From Cytophagaceae bacterium (lineage in GTDB: Bacteria > Bacteroidota > Bacteroidia > Cytophagales > Spirosomataceae), in the NCBI GenBank assembly GCA_024642485.1, contig JAHEAY010000001.1, forward strand, positions 1-59,221: 59,221 nucleotides of DNA, read 5' to 3'. This document shows, piece after piece, positions 8,406 through 19,040 of this stretch. Each line of letters starts with the position of its first letter. The first letter of the stretch is position 1. The notes beneath the pieces were generated by a model. It was not told the origin of the DNA and made no database searches. It was given only the letters and a program-made list of their open reading frames with translations. A program made the position numbers and the translations under genes.

Positions 8406-9668
8406 CTAATCTTTGCGGCAACGAACAGAGAAACCATGCAAGCCTCCCTCCAAGGCATCTGGGTACTTATTGATATCATTGTTTTCGGCCTGCAAGTAAA
8501 TATAATAACGCATGTCATTATTACCTGGGTTCTTAATCCAGAAATAAGATTCTGTACTAACATTTTTAATATCAAACTGCCCTCTAATAATCCCTCCTGC
8601 AGGATAAGCGCTAAATCCCGTACGATTCGTTGCCACAAAAGGGGTCTTCCAGCCCGTAGTCGCTTTGATATTAGGTGCACCTGGCATACCAGCTGCGGTA
8701 ATTAATTCCATCCAATCCATATCGGTCGGAATATGATAGCCAACGGGTGCTAAACCTCGTGGATCATCGACTGCATATTTATTATACAATTTACCCCAAA
8801 CGGTTGTACCTGCATTTGATTCAAAATTGTAATAACACCAAGCTCCTGTCGTTGCCTTATTCCAATCTGCCAAATTTTTAATTTCGGGAATCACATCCCC
8901 ATTTCGATATGTTGTCACGTCCAAATTCTTTAACATCCAAGTATGGCCGCTGATAGTCACCTCTTCGTATGTAGCCATTTTGAGCGTTCGTGCTTTTTGG
9001 GAAACCACCGGACTATCCCCGTAATTATTAAACCGAACAACTTGATATGTATATTCTGTATCGAGAAGAAGACCTTTATCGGTATAAGAATTGTCCGTGG
9101 CGCCCAAGGTAGCAATCAGGGTGAAGTTTGCATCTGCGGCAGACTTACGATATACTTTTGTTCCCACTACCGGAACTGTTGCTGTACTTGCATCATGATT
9201 TGACCATGTTACCAATATTGTATTGAGTGAGGTAACCTCCAATAGTACAGCCCCTGGTGAACTAGGCAATGGAAGACTTGGTGTTACTACAGTCAAGTAT
9301 TTGGGATTCCCATTGGCATCTCCATTCCAACGATAAATGCGATATTCATAGGTAGTATTGGGTTTTACCGTTGTATCAACATAAGCCTCTGTAGGATATT
9401 TAACATTCTCCAAGTTCGTGTAATCTGTTTCATTCGGCCCTTTACGACCCACGAATGTACCACTAAAACTAACCGTACATTCCTTATTAAAACTATTGGT
9501 ATTGGATTCTCCCCATTTTAGGGAAATTTGTTTAGGAAATTTGGGATCCGTAGAGTACGAGAACGTACCTATATCACAGGGTTGATCAGCAACCGGATCT
9601 TCTACCTTACAGCCTGAAATTAAATATGCGAACACGAGCGTGCCAAAAATAAATTTTAAACGAAACAT
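8406..9668 (-). CDS. FISUMP-domain lipoprotein with fibronectin type III-like domains
   Basis: 420 aa. Lipoprotein signal peptide with lipobox LISGC (Cys about 20). Then an FnIII-like segment (about 25-130), a clear FnIII domain (about 135-230, ending in TYQVVRFNNYGDSP) and a C-terminal Fibrobacter succinogenes major paralogous domain (about 232-420) with its hallmark series WMLKNLDVTTYRNGD, GKLYNKYAV, DPRGLAPVGYHIPT, GFSAYPAGGI and GFSVRCRKD. Likely a surface-anchored protein; FISUMP domains have no established biochemical role. It has its own promoter (9696-9727) and terminator. Confidence 0.88.
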   Translation of the reverse strand: MFRLKFIFGTLVFAYLISGCKVEDPVADQPCDIGTFSYSTDPKFPKQISLKWGESNTNSFNKECTVSFSGTFVGRKGPNETDYTNLENVKYPTEAYVDTTVKPNTTYEYRIYRWNGDANGNPKYLTVVTPSLPLPSSPGAVLLEVTSLNTILVTWSNHDASTATVPVVGTKVYRKSAADANFTLIATLGATDNSYTDKGLLLDTEYTYQVVRFNNYGDSPVVSQKARTLKMATYEEVTISGHTWMLKNLDVTTYRNGDVIPEIKNLADWNKATTGAWCYYNFESNAGTTVWGKLYNKYAVDDPRGLAPVGYHIPTDMDWMELITAAGMPGAPNIKATTGWKTPFVATNRTGFSAYPAGGIIRGQFDIKNVSTESYFWIKNPGNNDMRYYIYLQAENNDINKYPDALEGGLHGFSVRCRKD

Positions 9669-9695
9669 TTGTTAGATGGGTTTGATTATCGATGA

Positions 9696-9727
9696 CAAAG
9701 GTATTCCCAAGGTGATGCTCTAATCAA
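9696..9727 (-). promoter_or_regulatory. Promoter of the FISUMP lipoprotein gene
   Basis: Minus strand TTG (9725-9727), 21 nt spacer, TACCTTTG (9696-9703), an exact match to the Bacteroidota promoter pattern, 28 nt upstream of the ATG at 9668. Confidence 0.55.
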
Positions 9728-9779
9728 CCAAAGCTTGTCGAAGCCCAACAAATGATGTCACAAAAATATAGACAGCTCA

Positions 9780-10892
9780 CTATCTGCGATTTACAGCTGT
9801 AATTAAATCAATTGGCGTTCCCCCATGAAACTTTTTAAACGGTTTATAAAGCGCCGTTCGAGAATTAAAACCCGATTCTTTTGCTAATGCCTCAATGGAA
9901 TAATGGGAATAAGACGGATTTTTGGCTAAAGCAACAAAATATTCCACGCGTTTTTTATTCACCAGCTGACTAAAACTCATCTTGTAGCGCTGTATGATTT
10001 GCTCGTTAAATTGATCTGATTCCAAAATCTTGTTTTGCTTGCAATAATGCTCAATCGTCGCCTGCGTATTCAAATAATACATCTCCTGAAAAAAGGGAAC
10101 AAAAAAATTTTGATCATTAAGGCTAAGTTGATCCGCTAAAATATAGCGCCTAAAATCAAATTTATTGACCTCGTGATTGTTTAAAAATTCAGGACGATAG
10201 ATGACATTCAAAAATAAACCCGCGCAGAAAAAAGCATAGATACTATGGCTAAATTCAAAATAATAGGGCGTATCTACGACCCACCAAGCCACCACATTGT
10301 TACAAAAAACAACAAATATCACCAGAAACATGCTAATTCGCAGCCAACGCTTTAGTTTCATGCCATATAAATTGCGATCTGATTGTATTTTTTTCACCAC
10401 TTGATACAGGCGAAAAACAGCAATTAACAAGATGATTCGTTGAGCGAATCGAATCAGTTGAACAAAGGGAAAGTCCTCAACAATTCGCAATAAAAATACA
10501 GCTCTGCGATCTAGGTGAAGGTTCATGTAGCCTCTCAACATATAATAATTGTAACAATTCAACAAAAAAATCATCACAACGGTCCAAGCAATCCATTTGG
10601 AAACACGTCCTTCCGTTATAATGGATAAGGTGAGTAAGCCTGTCACCCAAATCCCAAAATTGATTAATGGAGACCATGCAACTAAATCATGAAAAGATAC
10701 TTCCACCCAAAGCAGCACATCCAATCCCCACAATGTCACTAAAAAAAGAGCAAAAGTAATTTTAAAGTGACGCGGACGTTTAAAAAGAAGCAGAAAATCG
10801 AACAAAGCTAGCGCTCCTAAAACAATGGATGCAAAATATCCATAATCAAGCACTTGTTTGATTATGGAAAAGTCGGCCAAGAACATATTCAT
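9780..10892 (-). CDS. Membrane-anchored AraC-family transcriptional regulator
   Basis: 370 aa. Six to seven hydrophobic helices fill residues 1-235, a sensor-like membrane module; the C-terminus is an AraC/HTH_18 domain (about 265-370) with the second helix-turn-helix in SIEALAKESGFNSRTALYKPFKKFHGGTPIDL. The longer frame starting at 10919 is rejected because that ATG lies in the loop of the terminator of the upstream gene (10911-10928), so a transcript made after that terminator would lack it. The ATG at 10892 (or 10886) follows a -7-like box (10897-10904). Targets unknown. Confidence 0.78.
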   Translation of the reverse strand: MNMFLADFSIIKQVLDYGYFASIVLGALALFDFLLLFKRPRHFKITFALFLVTLWGLDVLLWVEVSFHDLVAWSPLINFGIWVTGLLTLSIITEGRVSKWIAWTVVMIFLLNCYNYYMLRGYMNLHLDRRAVFLLRIVEDFPFVQLIRFAQRIILLIAVFRLYQVVKKIQSDRNLYGMKLKRWLRISMFLVIFVVFCNNVVAWWVVDTPYYFEFSHSIYAFFCAGLFLNVIYRPEFLNNHEVNKFDFRRYILADQLSLNDQNFFVPFFQEMYYLNTQATIEHYCKQNKILESDQFNEQIIQRYKMSFSQLVNKKRVEYFVALAKNPSYSHYSIEALAKESGFNSRTALYKPFKKFHGGTPIDLITAVNRR

Positions 10893-10904
10893 GATACAAA
10901 TATC

Positions 10905-10928
10905 GAAAAAGGCGCTCATTCGAGCGCC
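10905..10928 (-). terminator. Terminator of the MocA-type oxidoreductase gene
   Basis: Perfect stem GGCGCTC (10911-10917) / GAGCGCC (10922-10928) with a 4-nt loop, followed on the minus strand by five T (10906-10910). It starts 6 nt after the stop codon at 10935. Confidence 0.78.
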
Positions 10929-10934
10929 CTTCTT

Positions 10935-12335
10935 CTATTTTAATTTCATATTCACAGGATCCCACTGGATAATCTTCTTGCTGAAATAACTTTCATTACA
11001 AGCCAATGCTGGCGCAGCCGCCCTAAATCCGAAAGTCGCATCTTCCACGACTTGTTTCCCCGTGCGAATGGCATCAAAGAAATTCGTAAAGTGATCTACG
11101 TGCTCATCGTATCCTGGAGGCGCTTTGAAAATCACATCCTCCTTGATAGGACGCTTGCGTTGTGCCTCCGTCCATTTGGCATTGTATTCCTTCGTCATCT
11201 CATCTTGCATGCTTTTCGAGAAAGTAAATACGGAATCGTATCCACCAAAACCTGGTGCCTCTGGCATAATGCTATGCTTCACGGAAATCGTATTTCCCTT
11301 CACATCCATCACTCCTTCCGAGCCGATCAGTCGAATCACTTCCTGTCCACCCGTTCCGCTGACAAAGTTTACTTGCAAGGTTAATTGGAATGCTGGATGT
11401 TCTGGCGTGTCGGCATATTGCATGACGCCCGACATCACATCTGGCAGGTTCCGACCGTCTTTCCAATGGCTGAATTGGCCCGTAGAGAAAATCGTTTCGG
11501 GACCATTTGAGTTGGTCATAAAGTGTGTACCACTCAATAGGTGAATGAATAAATCACCCGCAACTCCCGTTCCCACTTCTTTGAAAGCACGCCACCAAAA
11601 GAATTTTTTCGCATCAAATTCCATTTTGGCGGTAGCCTCAATGAAACGATTCCAATCACATGTTGACGCATCCGCATCCTTCGGAATAGTATACTCCCAT
11701 GCCCCGATTGAGCTTTGACGATCATACACGGCATTCACCATGTTCAGTTTCCCGATTTCACCGTTGGCCAACATCTCCTTAGCCTTCGCCAAACCAATGC
11801 TACTCACGCGTTGAGAACCTACTTGTAATACTTTATTGTATTTTTTTTGCGCTTGAATCACGCGATGTCCTTCGTCGATTTTATAAACCATCGGTTTTTC
11901 GCAATACACGTGCTTGCCTTTTGCGAGCGCGTCGATCGTGATGCGTGCATGCCAAACGTCATGCGTGGCGATGATGACCGCATCAATATCAGGACGATCT
12001 AAAAGTTCTTTGTAATTACGTGTTGTGTACAAATCTTTGCCATAAAGTTCTTTGGCATTTTCAATGCGCCCCGTATATAAATCACAAATTCCAGCTAATT
12101 CTACGCCGGGAACTTTTAAGGCAGAAGCTAAATCGAAGTGTCCTTGCACACCAAAACCAATCACGCCCAAGCGGATTTTATCGCCAACGGAAATCGGTTT
12201 TTCGTAAAGCAAAATACGCTCTTCGGCTTTTTGCTGAGCAGCGAATGATTGAAGTGGCGCCGCTGCTGCGACCATACTCGTTGCACCTATTTGCTGCAGA
12301 AAACGTCTGCGCGATGCGGAACTGTTATTTTTCAT
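10935..12335 (-). CDS. Gfo/Idh/MocA-family oxidoreductase with Tat signal
   Basis: 466 aa. A twin-arginine signal (SRRRFLQQIGATSMVAAAAP) precedes an NAD(P)-binding Rossmann fold (GVIGFGVQGH, about 55-64) and the family EKP motif (KHVYCEKPM, about 140). The C-terminal MocA-like domain follows. Tat-exported members of this family in Bacteroidota usually act on sugars or sugar acids in the periplasm, with tightly bound cofactor. Downstream is a strong terminator; upstream a TolB-like gene is 26 nt away, so the two are probably cotranscribed. The exact substrate is unknown. Confidence 0.87.
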   Translation of the reverse strand: MKNNSSASRRRFLQQIGATSMVAAAAPLQSFAAQQKAEERILLYEKPISVGDKIRLGVIGFGVQGHFDLASALKVPGVELAGICDLYTGRIENAKELYGKDLYTTRNYKELLDRPDIDAVIIATHDVWHARITIDALAKGKHVYCEKPMVYKIDEGHRVIQAQKKYNKVLQVGSQRVSSIGLAKAKEMLANGEIGKLNMVNAVYDRQSSIGAWEYTIPKDADASTCDWNRFIEATAKMEFDAKKFFWWRAFKEVGTGVAGDLFIHLLSGTHFMTNSNGPETIFSTGQFSHWKDGRNLPDVMSGVMQYADTPEHPAFQLTLQVNFVSGTGGQEVIRLIGSEGVMDVKGNTISVKHSIMPEAPGFGGYDSVFTFSKSMQDEMTKEYNAKWTEAQRKRPIKEDVIFKAPPGYDEHVDHFTNFFDAIRTGKQVVEDATFGFRAAAPALACNESYFSKKIIQWDPVNMKLK

Positions 12336-12361
12336 AATAGGTTATTTTTTCAAGCACTAAT

Positions 12362-13276
12362 TTACAAATCTTCTAATGCGTATCGCACATACGCGAACTT
12401 TTTCCCGTCCGGGCTCCAAGAAGGCACATTAATCGTTCCCTGGCCGCCATAAAACGCCTCTGTCAAATCCCGAATTTGCTTCGTTTTTAAATCCAATAAA
12501 CGCAATTTGATTTGTCGGCCAAAAGGGTGCGCCTGCACCTGATCTTCCATGTAGGTAATTATTGTAGCCACTTGGTTGTTCGGCGCAATGTGCGCAAACC
12601 AGTTGGAATAATGATCAAATGTCATTTGCTCAGGCTCAGAGCCATCTGGTTTCATCCGCCAAATTTGCATCATCCCAGTTCGATAGGAATTGATGTAAAT
12701 GTATTTTCCATCGGGCGAATATTCTGGCCCATCGTCTAGTCCATCTGTGCTCGTAAGGCGAATTTCTTCTCCGCCGTTTGTCGACATCGAATACACGTCA
12801 TAATTCCCATTTCGCGCGGCGCAATACACCATCGTTTTCCCGTCGGGAGACACGCCATGCCAATACGATGGAGTCAAAGGCGTTAACTGAATCGGTGTTC
12901 CTCCTTCCGAAGCAACCTTGTAAATGAACGAAGTATGCTCTATGATTTCAGCTTTTGCACTAGAAATAAATAAGGTCTTTCCGTCAAAACTATAGCCATG
13001 ATCATTGTTGGCCTTCTGCACCTCACCCGAATTCAGCACCCCTAATTTTTCACCATTGGGGCTTATTTTTTCGAGTTTTCCGTAAGCATTGATCAACAGG
13101 TATTTCCCATCGCGAGACCAATTGGGCGCCTCAAAATGCCTTTTTTCTTCCAAAATTTTCTCGGATTTTCCACTAGCCAAGTCATAGATGTACAAGGAAC
13201 TGATGGCTTTTTTGCCTGCTGGCACTTGTGCCGAAAGCGAGCTGGCGATGAGCGCCAGAGCGAGTATTTTTTTCAT
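12362..13276 (-). CDS. TolB-like beta-propeller secreted protein
   Basis: 304 aa with a signal peptide (MKKILALALIASSLSAQ) and repeated WD40-like PD40 units of the type W-S-x-D-G-K-Y/K-I (NWSRDGKYLLIN, GYSFDGKTLFIS, GVSPDGKTMVYC, EYSPDGKYIYIN, SWSPDGKKFAYV), giving five to six blades. Proteins like this occur beside Gfo/Idh/MocA genes in Bacteroidota and bind or process carbohydrates or act as lyase-like enzymes; I cannot tell which here. It probably shares a transcript with the oxidoreductase 26 nt downstream. AAACCTAT leader motif 1 nt from the ATG. Confidence 0.75.
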   Translation of the reverse strand: MKKILALALIASSLSAQVPAGKKAISSLYIYDLASGKSEKILEEKRHFEAPNWSRDGKYLLINAYGKLEKISPNGEKLGVLNSGEVQKANNDHGYSFDGKTLFISSAKAEIIEHTSFIYKVASEGGTPIQLTPLTPSYWHGVSPDGKTMVYCAARNGNYDVYSMSTNGGEEIRLTSTDGLDDGPEYSPDGKYIYINSYRTGMMQIWRMKPDGSEPEQMTFDHYSNWFAHIAPNNQVATIITYMEDQVQAHPFGRQIKLRLLDLKTKQIRDLTEAFYGGQGTINVPSWSPDGKKFAYVRYALEDL

Positions 13277-13350
13277 GATAGGTTTAGATTCCTGTAAGTT
13301 TACATAGAATCAAAGAAGATTCCTATCCTGATGAATCCCGATTAGCTTTC

Positions 13351-13424
13351 TCTCTCACCTTTGGGAATCCCCAATCACCTTTGGCAAACCTTGGAGGATT
13401 GCCAAAGGTAAGGGAGTGCGAGAG
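13351..13424. repeat. Nested inverted repeat in intergenic region
   Basis: The 183-bp gap 13277-13459 contains a perfect 11-bp inverted repeat, ACCTTTGGCAA (13377-13387) / TTGCCAAAGGT (13399-13409), enclosed by a weaker outer pairing CTCTC-CAC / GTG-GAGAG. An additional partial copy, CACCTTTGGGAAT, precedes it. There is no T run on either strand, so it is not a standard terminator, although it lies just after the leftward gene ending at 13460. It could stabilise the end of that mRNA. Confidence 0.5.
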
Positions 13425-13459
13425 CGATTAAATCAGTCAAACTGATAATCAATATCAAC

Positions 13460-14704
13460 TTATTGGAAAGAAAAAATCAAAGGAAAAACAAAAATGACTA
13501 TCGCCGCCCAGAATGCATAATATGGTAAAAAACGCGTCATACTCTTCTCTACATCCTTAAGCGATTTTTGTCCATTCAATAATCCAAGCAGTTGGATTGT
13601 CACAAAAATCAAATTCAATAATACCATCACATTACTGCCCAAAACCGCCAGTCGGTTAGGTGTTATCCCCATCTCCATCAAACGAAAGGTGATGGCCGAC
13701 AATGCAACGCAATTATTAATAATCGCTAAGAACGCTAAAATGACGAGTGTTACTCGGTGAAATTGTGAGGCATTTTCTTGGGTCGCTTCACTGACAGAAA
13801 ACAACAATAGGGCCATGACTCCTAATAAAATGCCATTGAAAATCACTAAAAATTCCCGGTCATTATAGGGATCTTTGCCATTAAACGTAAATACGCCCAA
13901 AAATATAAGCAACATCAAGGAGACTAAAGGTGTAAAAATCCGTGCAATAACTGGGGATATTTTGCTAACGAGCGTGGGGTTTTGTTGGACTAATACAGTC
14001 GCCAACAAAGGCACGGTTGGAAAGACAGAGAGAATCAAATAACGGAAATAAAAATCTTCGATTTTAATCCCAATCAAATTAAATAAATTAATCGTTAAGG
14101 CGGTAAAAAGGCCACCGGCCAACATGATTACGGCACACATCACCAACAAGTCTCCATGAAATCGCAAAAAATCGATTTGTTTAGCAGGCGTTGATTGCTT
14201 GCCCCCACTGTACAAATAACCCGCCATCAACCAAACTAAAATAGGCAAATGAAGGCATGTTAATAGCAATGTGTCGCTCGAGGGATTATTCGGTAGGAGG
14301 TTGACAAATACAATTGAAACCACAAGTACACCAAACGGTACAATGGCATTTTGCCAGGTTAAACCTTGCTTAAATGCGAAATAACCAGCTAATCCAGGCA
14401 TGACAATAAAAGCAATATTGCGAGGAAAATAGAAATCATGTGAGATGGAAAGCAGGTCGGGTAGCTGCATAAATAATGCGGCAAAAACGGCAACAAATCC
14501 TACATAAGTCCAGTCTTTCCGAGTTCCCCAGGAAATTTCATCTGATTGAGACCGCAAACGCTCAGACCAAATTTGGGCACTGAGCTCCGACTGGATTTCA
14601 GGATAAATTTCATGAAAAGCACGCTTGAATGCAGACGGATTTGAGCGGTATAATTGCTCCAAAGATGCTGCATGATGGATGTTTTCTTTGATTTGATTTT
14701 TCAT
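13460..14704 (-). CDS. Polytopic membrane protein of unknown function
   Basis: 414 aa. A soluble N-terminal stretch (about 1-75) is followed by about ten to eleven hydrophobic helices to the C-terminus. I do not recognise a confident family (it resembles DUF4153-type proteins in layout). The start at 14704 lies 1 nt after the stop of the HTH gene, so a longer frame from 14764 inside that gene is rejected. It forms a tight three-gene unit with the HTH regulator and another membrane protein, a layout often seen where a small MarR/HTH_34 regulator controls a membrane protein. Confidence 0.7.
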   Translation of the reverse strand: MKNQIKENIHHAASLEQLYRSNPSAFKRAFHEIYPEIQSELSAQIWSERLRSQSDEISWGTRKDWTYVGFVAVFAALFMQLPDLLSISHDFYFPRNIAFIVMPGLAGYFAFKQGLTWQNAIVPFGVLVVSIVFVNLLPNNPSSDTLLLTCLHLPILVWLMAGYLYSGGKQSTPAKQIDFLRFHGDLLVMCAVIMLAGGLFTALTINLFNLIGIKIEDFYFRYLILSVFPTVPLLATVLVQQNPTLVSKISPVIARIFTPLVSLMLLIFLGVFTFNGKDPYNDREFLVIFNGILLGVMALLLFSVSEATQENASQFHRVTLVILAFLAIINNCVALSAITFRLMEMGITPNRLAVLGSNVMVLLNLIFVTIQLLGLLNGQKSLKDVEKSMTRFLPYYAFWAAIVIFVFPLIFSFQ

Positions 14705-14705
14705 G

Positions 14706-15008
14706 CTACGATTGCATTTGTTTAATGAGTTTTTCCAACGAAAGTAAATGAGCAGAAAAGGCATTACGACCTAATTCTGTGACCGCATATTGCGTGTTTG
14801 GTTTGCGCCCAATAAATTGCTTGTGGACTTCTATATAGCCCAACTTTTCTAACGCCTGCATGTGGCTCGCCAGGTTACCATCGCTCAGTTGTAATGCTTC
14901 TTTTAACCGAGCAAAATCCATTTCATCTTGCACGACGAGTAAGGACATCAATCCCAAACGTACACGACTCTCAAAGGCCTTGTTCAGTTCGTCTATAAAA
15001 TTATGCAC
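14706..15008 (-). CDS. Small winged-helix regulator (HTH_34 type)
   Basis: About 100 aa (113 if the ATG at 15047 is used). A winged helix fills the protein: ESRVRLGLMSLLVV, then the recognition region LQLSDGNLASHMQALEKLGYIEV and a wing with GRKPNTQYAVTELGR. This is the DNA-binding fold of the HTH_34/MarR-like family found in Bacteroidota. I prefer the GTG at 15008, which overlaps the upstream stop by 8 nt and starts close to the domain; the ATG start would overlap by 47 nt. Probably regulates its own membrane-protein operon. Confidence 0.78.
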   Translation of the reverse strand: MHNFIDELNKAFESRVRLGLMSLLVVQDEMDFARLKEALQLSDGNLASHMQALEKLGYIEVHKQFIGRKPNTQYAVTELGRNAFSAHLLSLEKLIKQMQS

Positions 15009-15624
15009 GTTCAAATTTGATATAAATAATGAAACCGTAAATGACATGTACTAATCCGAAACCTAAAGCCCAAATCACTAAGCCATAATTCCAATAATAA
15101 GTAGCCACCAGACCTAATACCAAAAAGAGAATTCCTACCGTACGAACAGCCTCCAAGGTAAATTTGCTTGCTCCCCAAAGCCCCAAACCATAAAATAAAA
15201 GGGTAACAGGCGCCACAAATATGACAAATCCGATGCGAATCAAAAGGATCGAAAAGATACCACCCACTAGTACCGGAATCGCCAAACTAAGTGTTAATTG
15301 CCGCGCTGCGGGATCCCAAATCTGCTTGCCCTTTTGCCGCGCATTACGCCAAGCCATCAAAATTCCAAGCCCCAGACAAGTAAGAAGTAAACAGATAAAA
15401 CCGTAAACAACCAGCAACTGATTAGGAGACTGCCACATCTGCACCAACGCTTCCGACTGGAATGGAGAAATCCCAGTAACAAGATAAAGCACATAAAGAC
15501 AAAGGAACGTTAATAATCCAGCAACCATACCAGATATCCCACTTATCGACTTAAATCGAGTAGCCTGATCCATCATATTCCGCATCTCTTGGATGGCGGC
15601 CAACTGTTCTTCGTGATTTTTCAT
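15001..15624 (-). CDS. Membrane protein, first gene of the HTH_34 operon
   Basis: 207 aa. An N-terminal soluble helix of about 30 residues (EEQLAAIQEMRNMMDQATRF) precedes about five membrane helices. No enzymatic motif is visible. It leads the operon with the HTH_34 regulator and the larger membrane protein; overlap with the regulator suggests translational coupling. A good promoter lies 22 nt upstream of the ATG. Function unknown. Confidence 0.72.
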   Translation of the reverse strand: MKNHEEQLAAIQEMRNMMDQATRFKSISGISGMVAGLLTFLCLYVLYLVTGISPFQSEALVQMWQSPNQLLVVYGFICLLLTCLGLGILMAWRNARQKGKQIWDPAARQLTLSLAIPVLVGGIFSILLIRIGFVIFVAPVTLLFYGLGLWGASKFTLEAVRTVGILFLVLGLVATYYWNYGLVIWALGFGLVHVIYGFIIYIKFERA

Positions 15625-15645
15625 AATAAAAAGTACTTTGTGTTA

Positions 15646-15675
15646 CAAAGCTAATTAGAAAAACCAAAAAATCAA
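15646..15675 (-). promoter_or_regulatory. Promoter of the membrane protein/HTH_34 operon
   Basis: Minus strand TTG (15673-15675), 19 nt spacer, TAGCTTTG (15646-15653): exact Bacteroidota promoter pattern. Confidence 0.55.
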
Positions 15676-15679
15676 GTGA

Positions 15680-16576
15680 CTAGCCCAAGTGATATTGGAC
15701 AATTTCCGTAATTTCCCTTTGTAGGCGGCGAATAATATTCCATTTGGCATACGGCCTGTAATAGCAGATACTCACTTCGCGACTTAATGTGCCATCCTCG
15801 AGAGCCAATAAATGTTGCCTTCTCTCATCATTCAATTGACGAACATACAAGGCAGGCACCAAGGTCATCCCTTGAAAAGTGTCCACGAGATTTAGTAACG
15901 TATCAAAAGTGTTTGATTCAACCGACAAATTAATCGGTAATGATTTATTCTTTTTCAGGTCACAGAGTTGTATAATTTGATCCCGCAAACAGTGTCCTTC
16001 CTGCAATAAAAAAATCCGTTGTTGGCTCAAAGCCGACTTACTCAGTTTTTTTTCCCCCGCAGCCAAGTGTCCATACAAACGCAGATCTTCCACATACAAC
16101 AGCTCCGTCTCCAAATCTGTTGCCGCAATGGGTGTACTTAAAATTCCAACATCCAATTTCCCATCTCGCAAATCTTTCACTAATTGATTCGTGGTAACCT
16201 CATGTATCTCCAAATATAAAAGCGGATATTTTTCCACCAAGTATTTCATTATTAGAGGCAAAATCGAACTCGCAATCGTGGGAATAATGCCCATTTTAAC
16301 ACGCCCCTCAATTTTCTGATTTATAGCTTTAGACGAAGCGAGCAACGCATTTGCGTGTGCAACAACTTGTTGGGCCTGATCTAATATCGCACGTCCATTC
16401 TCCGTAGTCGCTATCGGATTAGCCTTGCGATCAAAAATTACGATATCCAGCTGCTCCTCCAACTTCTTCACCATCGCACTCAATGTGGCTTGAGTCACAT
16501 GGCAATAATCAGCTGCCTTACTGAAACTTTTTAATTGGTCAACAGCCAATATGTACTCCAATTGGTGGATATTCAT
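15680..16576 (-). CDS. oxyR: OxyR, peroxide-sensing LysR-type regulator
   Basis: 298 aa. N-terminal LysR helix-turn-helix (about 1-60; SFSKAADYCHVTQATLSAMVKKLE) and a substrate-binding-like sensor domain. The redox pair of OxyR is conserved: C196 and C205 in GHCLRDQIIQLC, the same spacing as C199 and C208 in E. coli, with the typical downstream GMTLVPALYV. It is divergent from katG, and the intergenic region holds an OxyR-type box overlapping its own -7 element. Oxidation of the Cys pair by peroxide should activate katG. Confidence 0.93.
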   Translation of the reverse strand: MNIHQLEYILAVDQLKSFSKAADYCHVTQATLSAMVKKLEEQLDIVIFDRKANPIATTENGRAILDQAQQVVAHANALLASSKAINQKIEGRVKMGIIPTIASSILPLIMKYLVEKYPLLYLEIHEVTTNQLVKDLRDGKLDVGILSTPIAATDLETELLYVEDLRLYGHLAAGEKKLSKSALSQQRIFLLQEGHCLRDQIIQLCDLKKNKSLPINLSVESNTFDTLLNLVDTFQGMTLVPALYVRQLNDERRQHLLALEDGTLSREVSICYYRPYAKWNIIRRLQREITEIVQYHLG

Positions 16577-16580
16577 CTGT

Positions 16581-18985
<2,405 letters not shown>

Positions 18986-19007
18986 GTTGATTAGTTAGGT
19001 TTGAGTT

Positions 19008-19040
19008 AAAAGCCGGTTCCTATTGGGAGTCGGCTTTTTT
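19008..19040 (+). terminator. Terminator of katG
   Basis: Stem AAAAGCCG (19008-19015) / CGGCTTTT (19031-19038) with an inner pairing of TTCC with GGGA, followed by T residues, 22 nt after the katG stop. It can also work for the leftward sulfatase gene ending at 19039. Confidence 0.75.

Noticed and set aside
11125-11544. 139-codon open frame opposite the MocA-type gene
   Set aside because: Shadow frame; the leftward oxidoreductase has all family motifs across this stretch.
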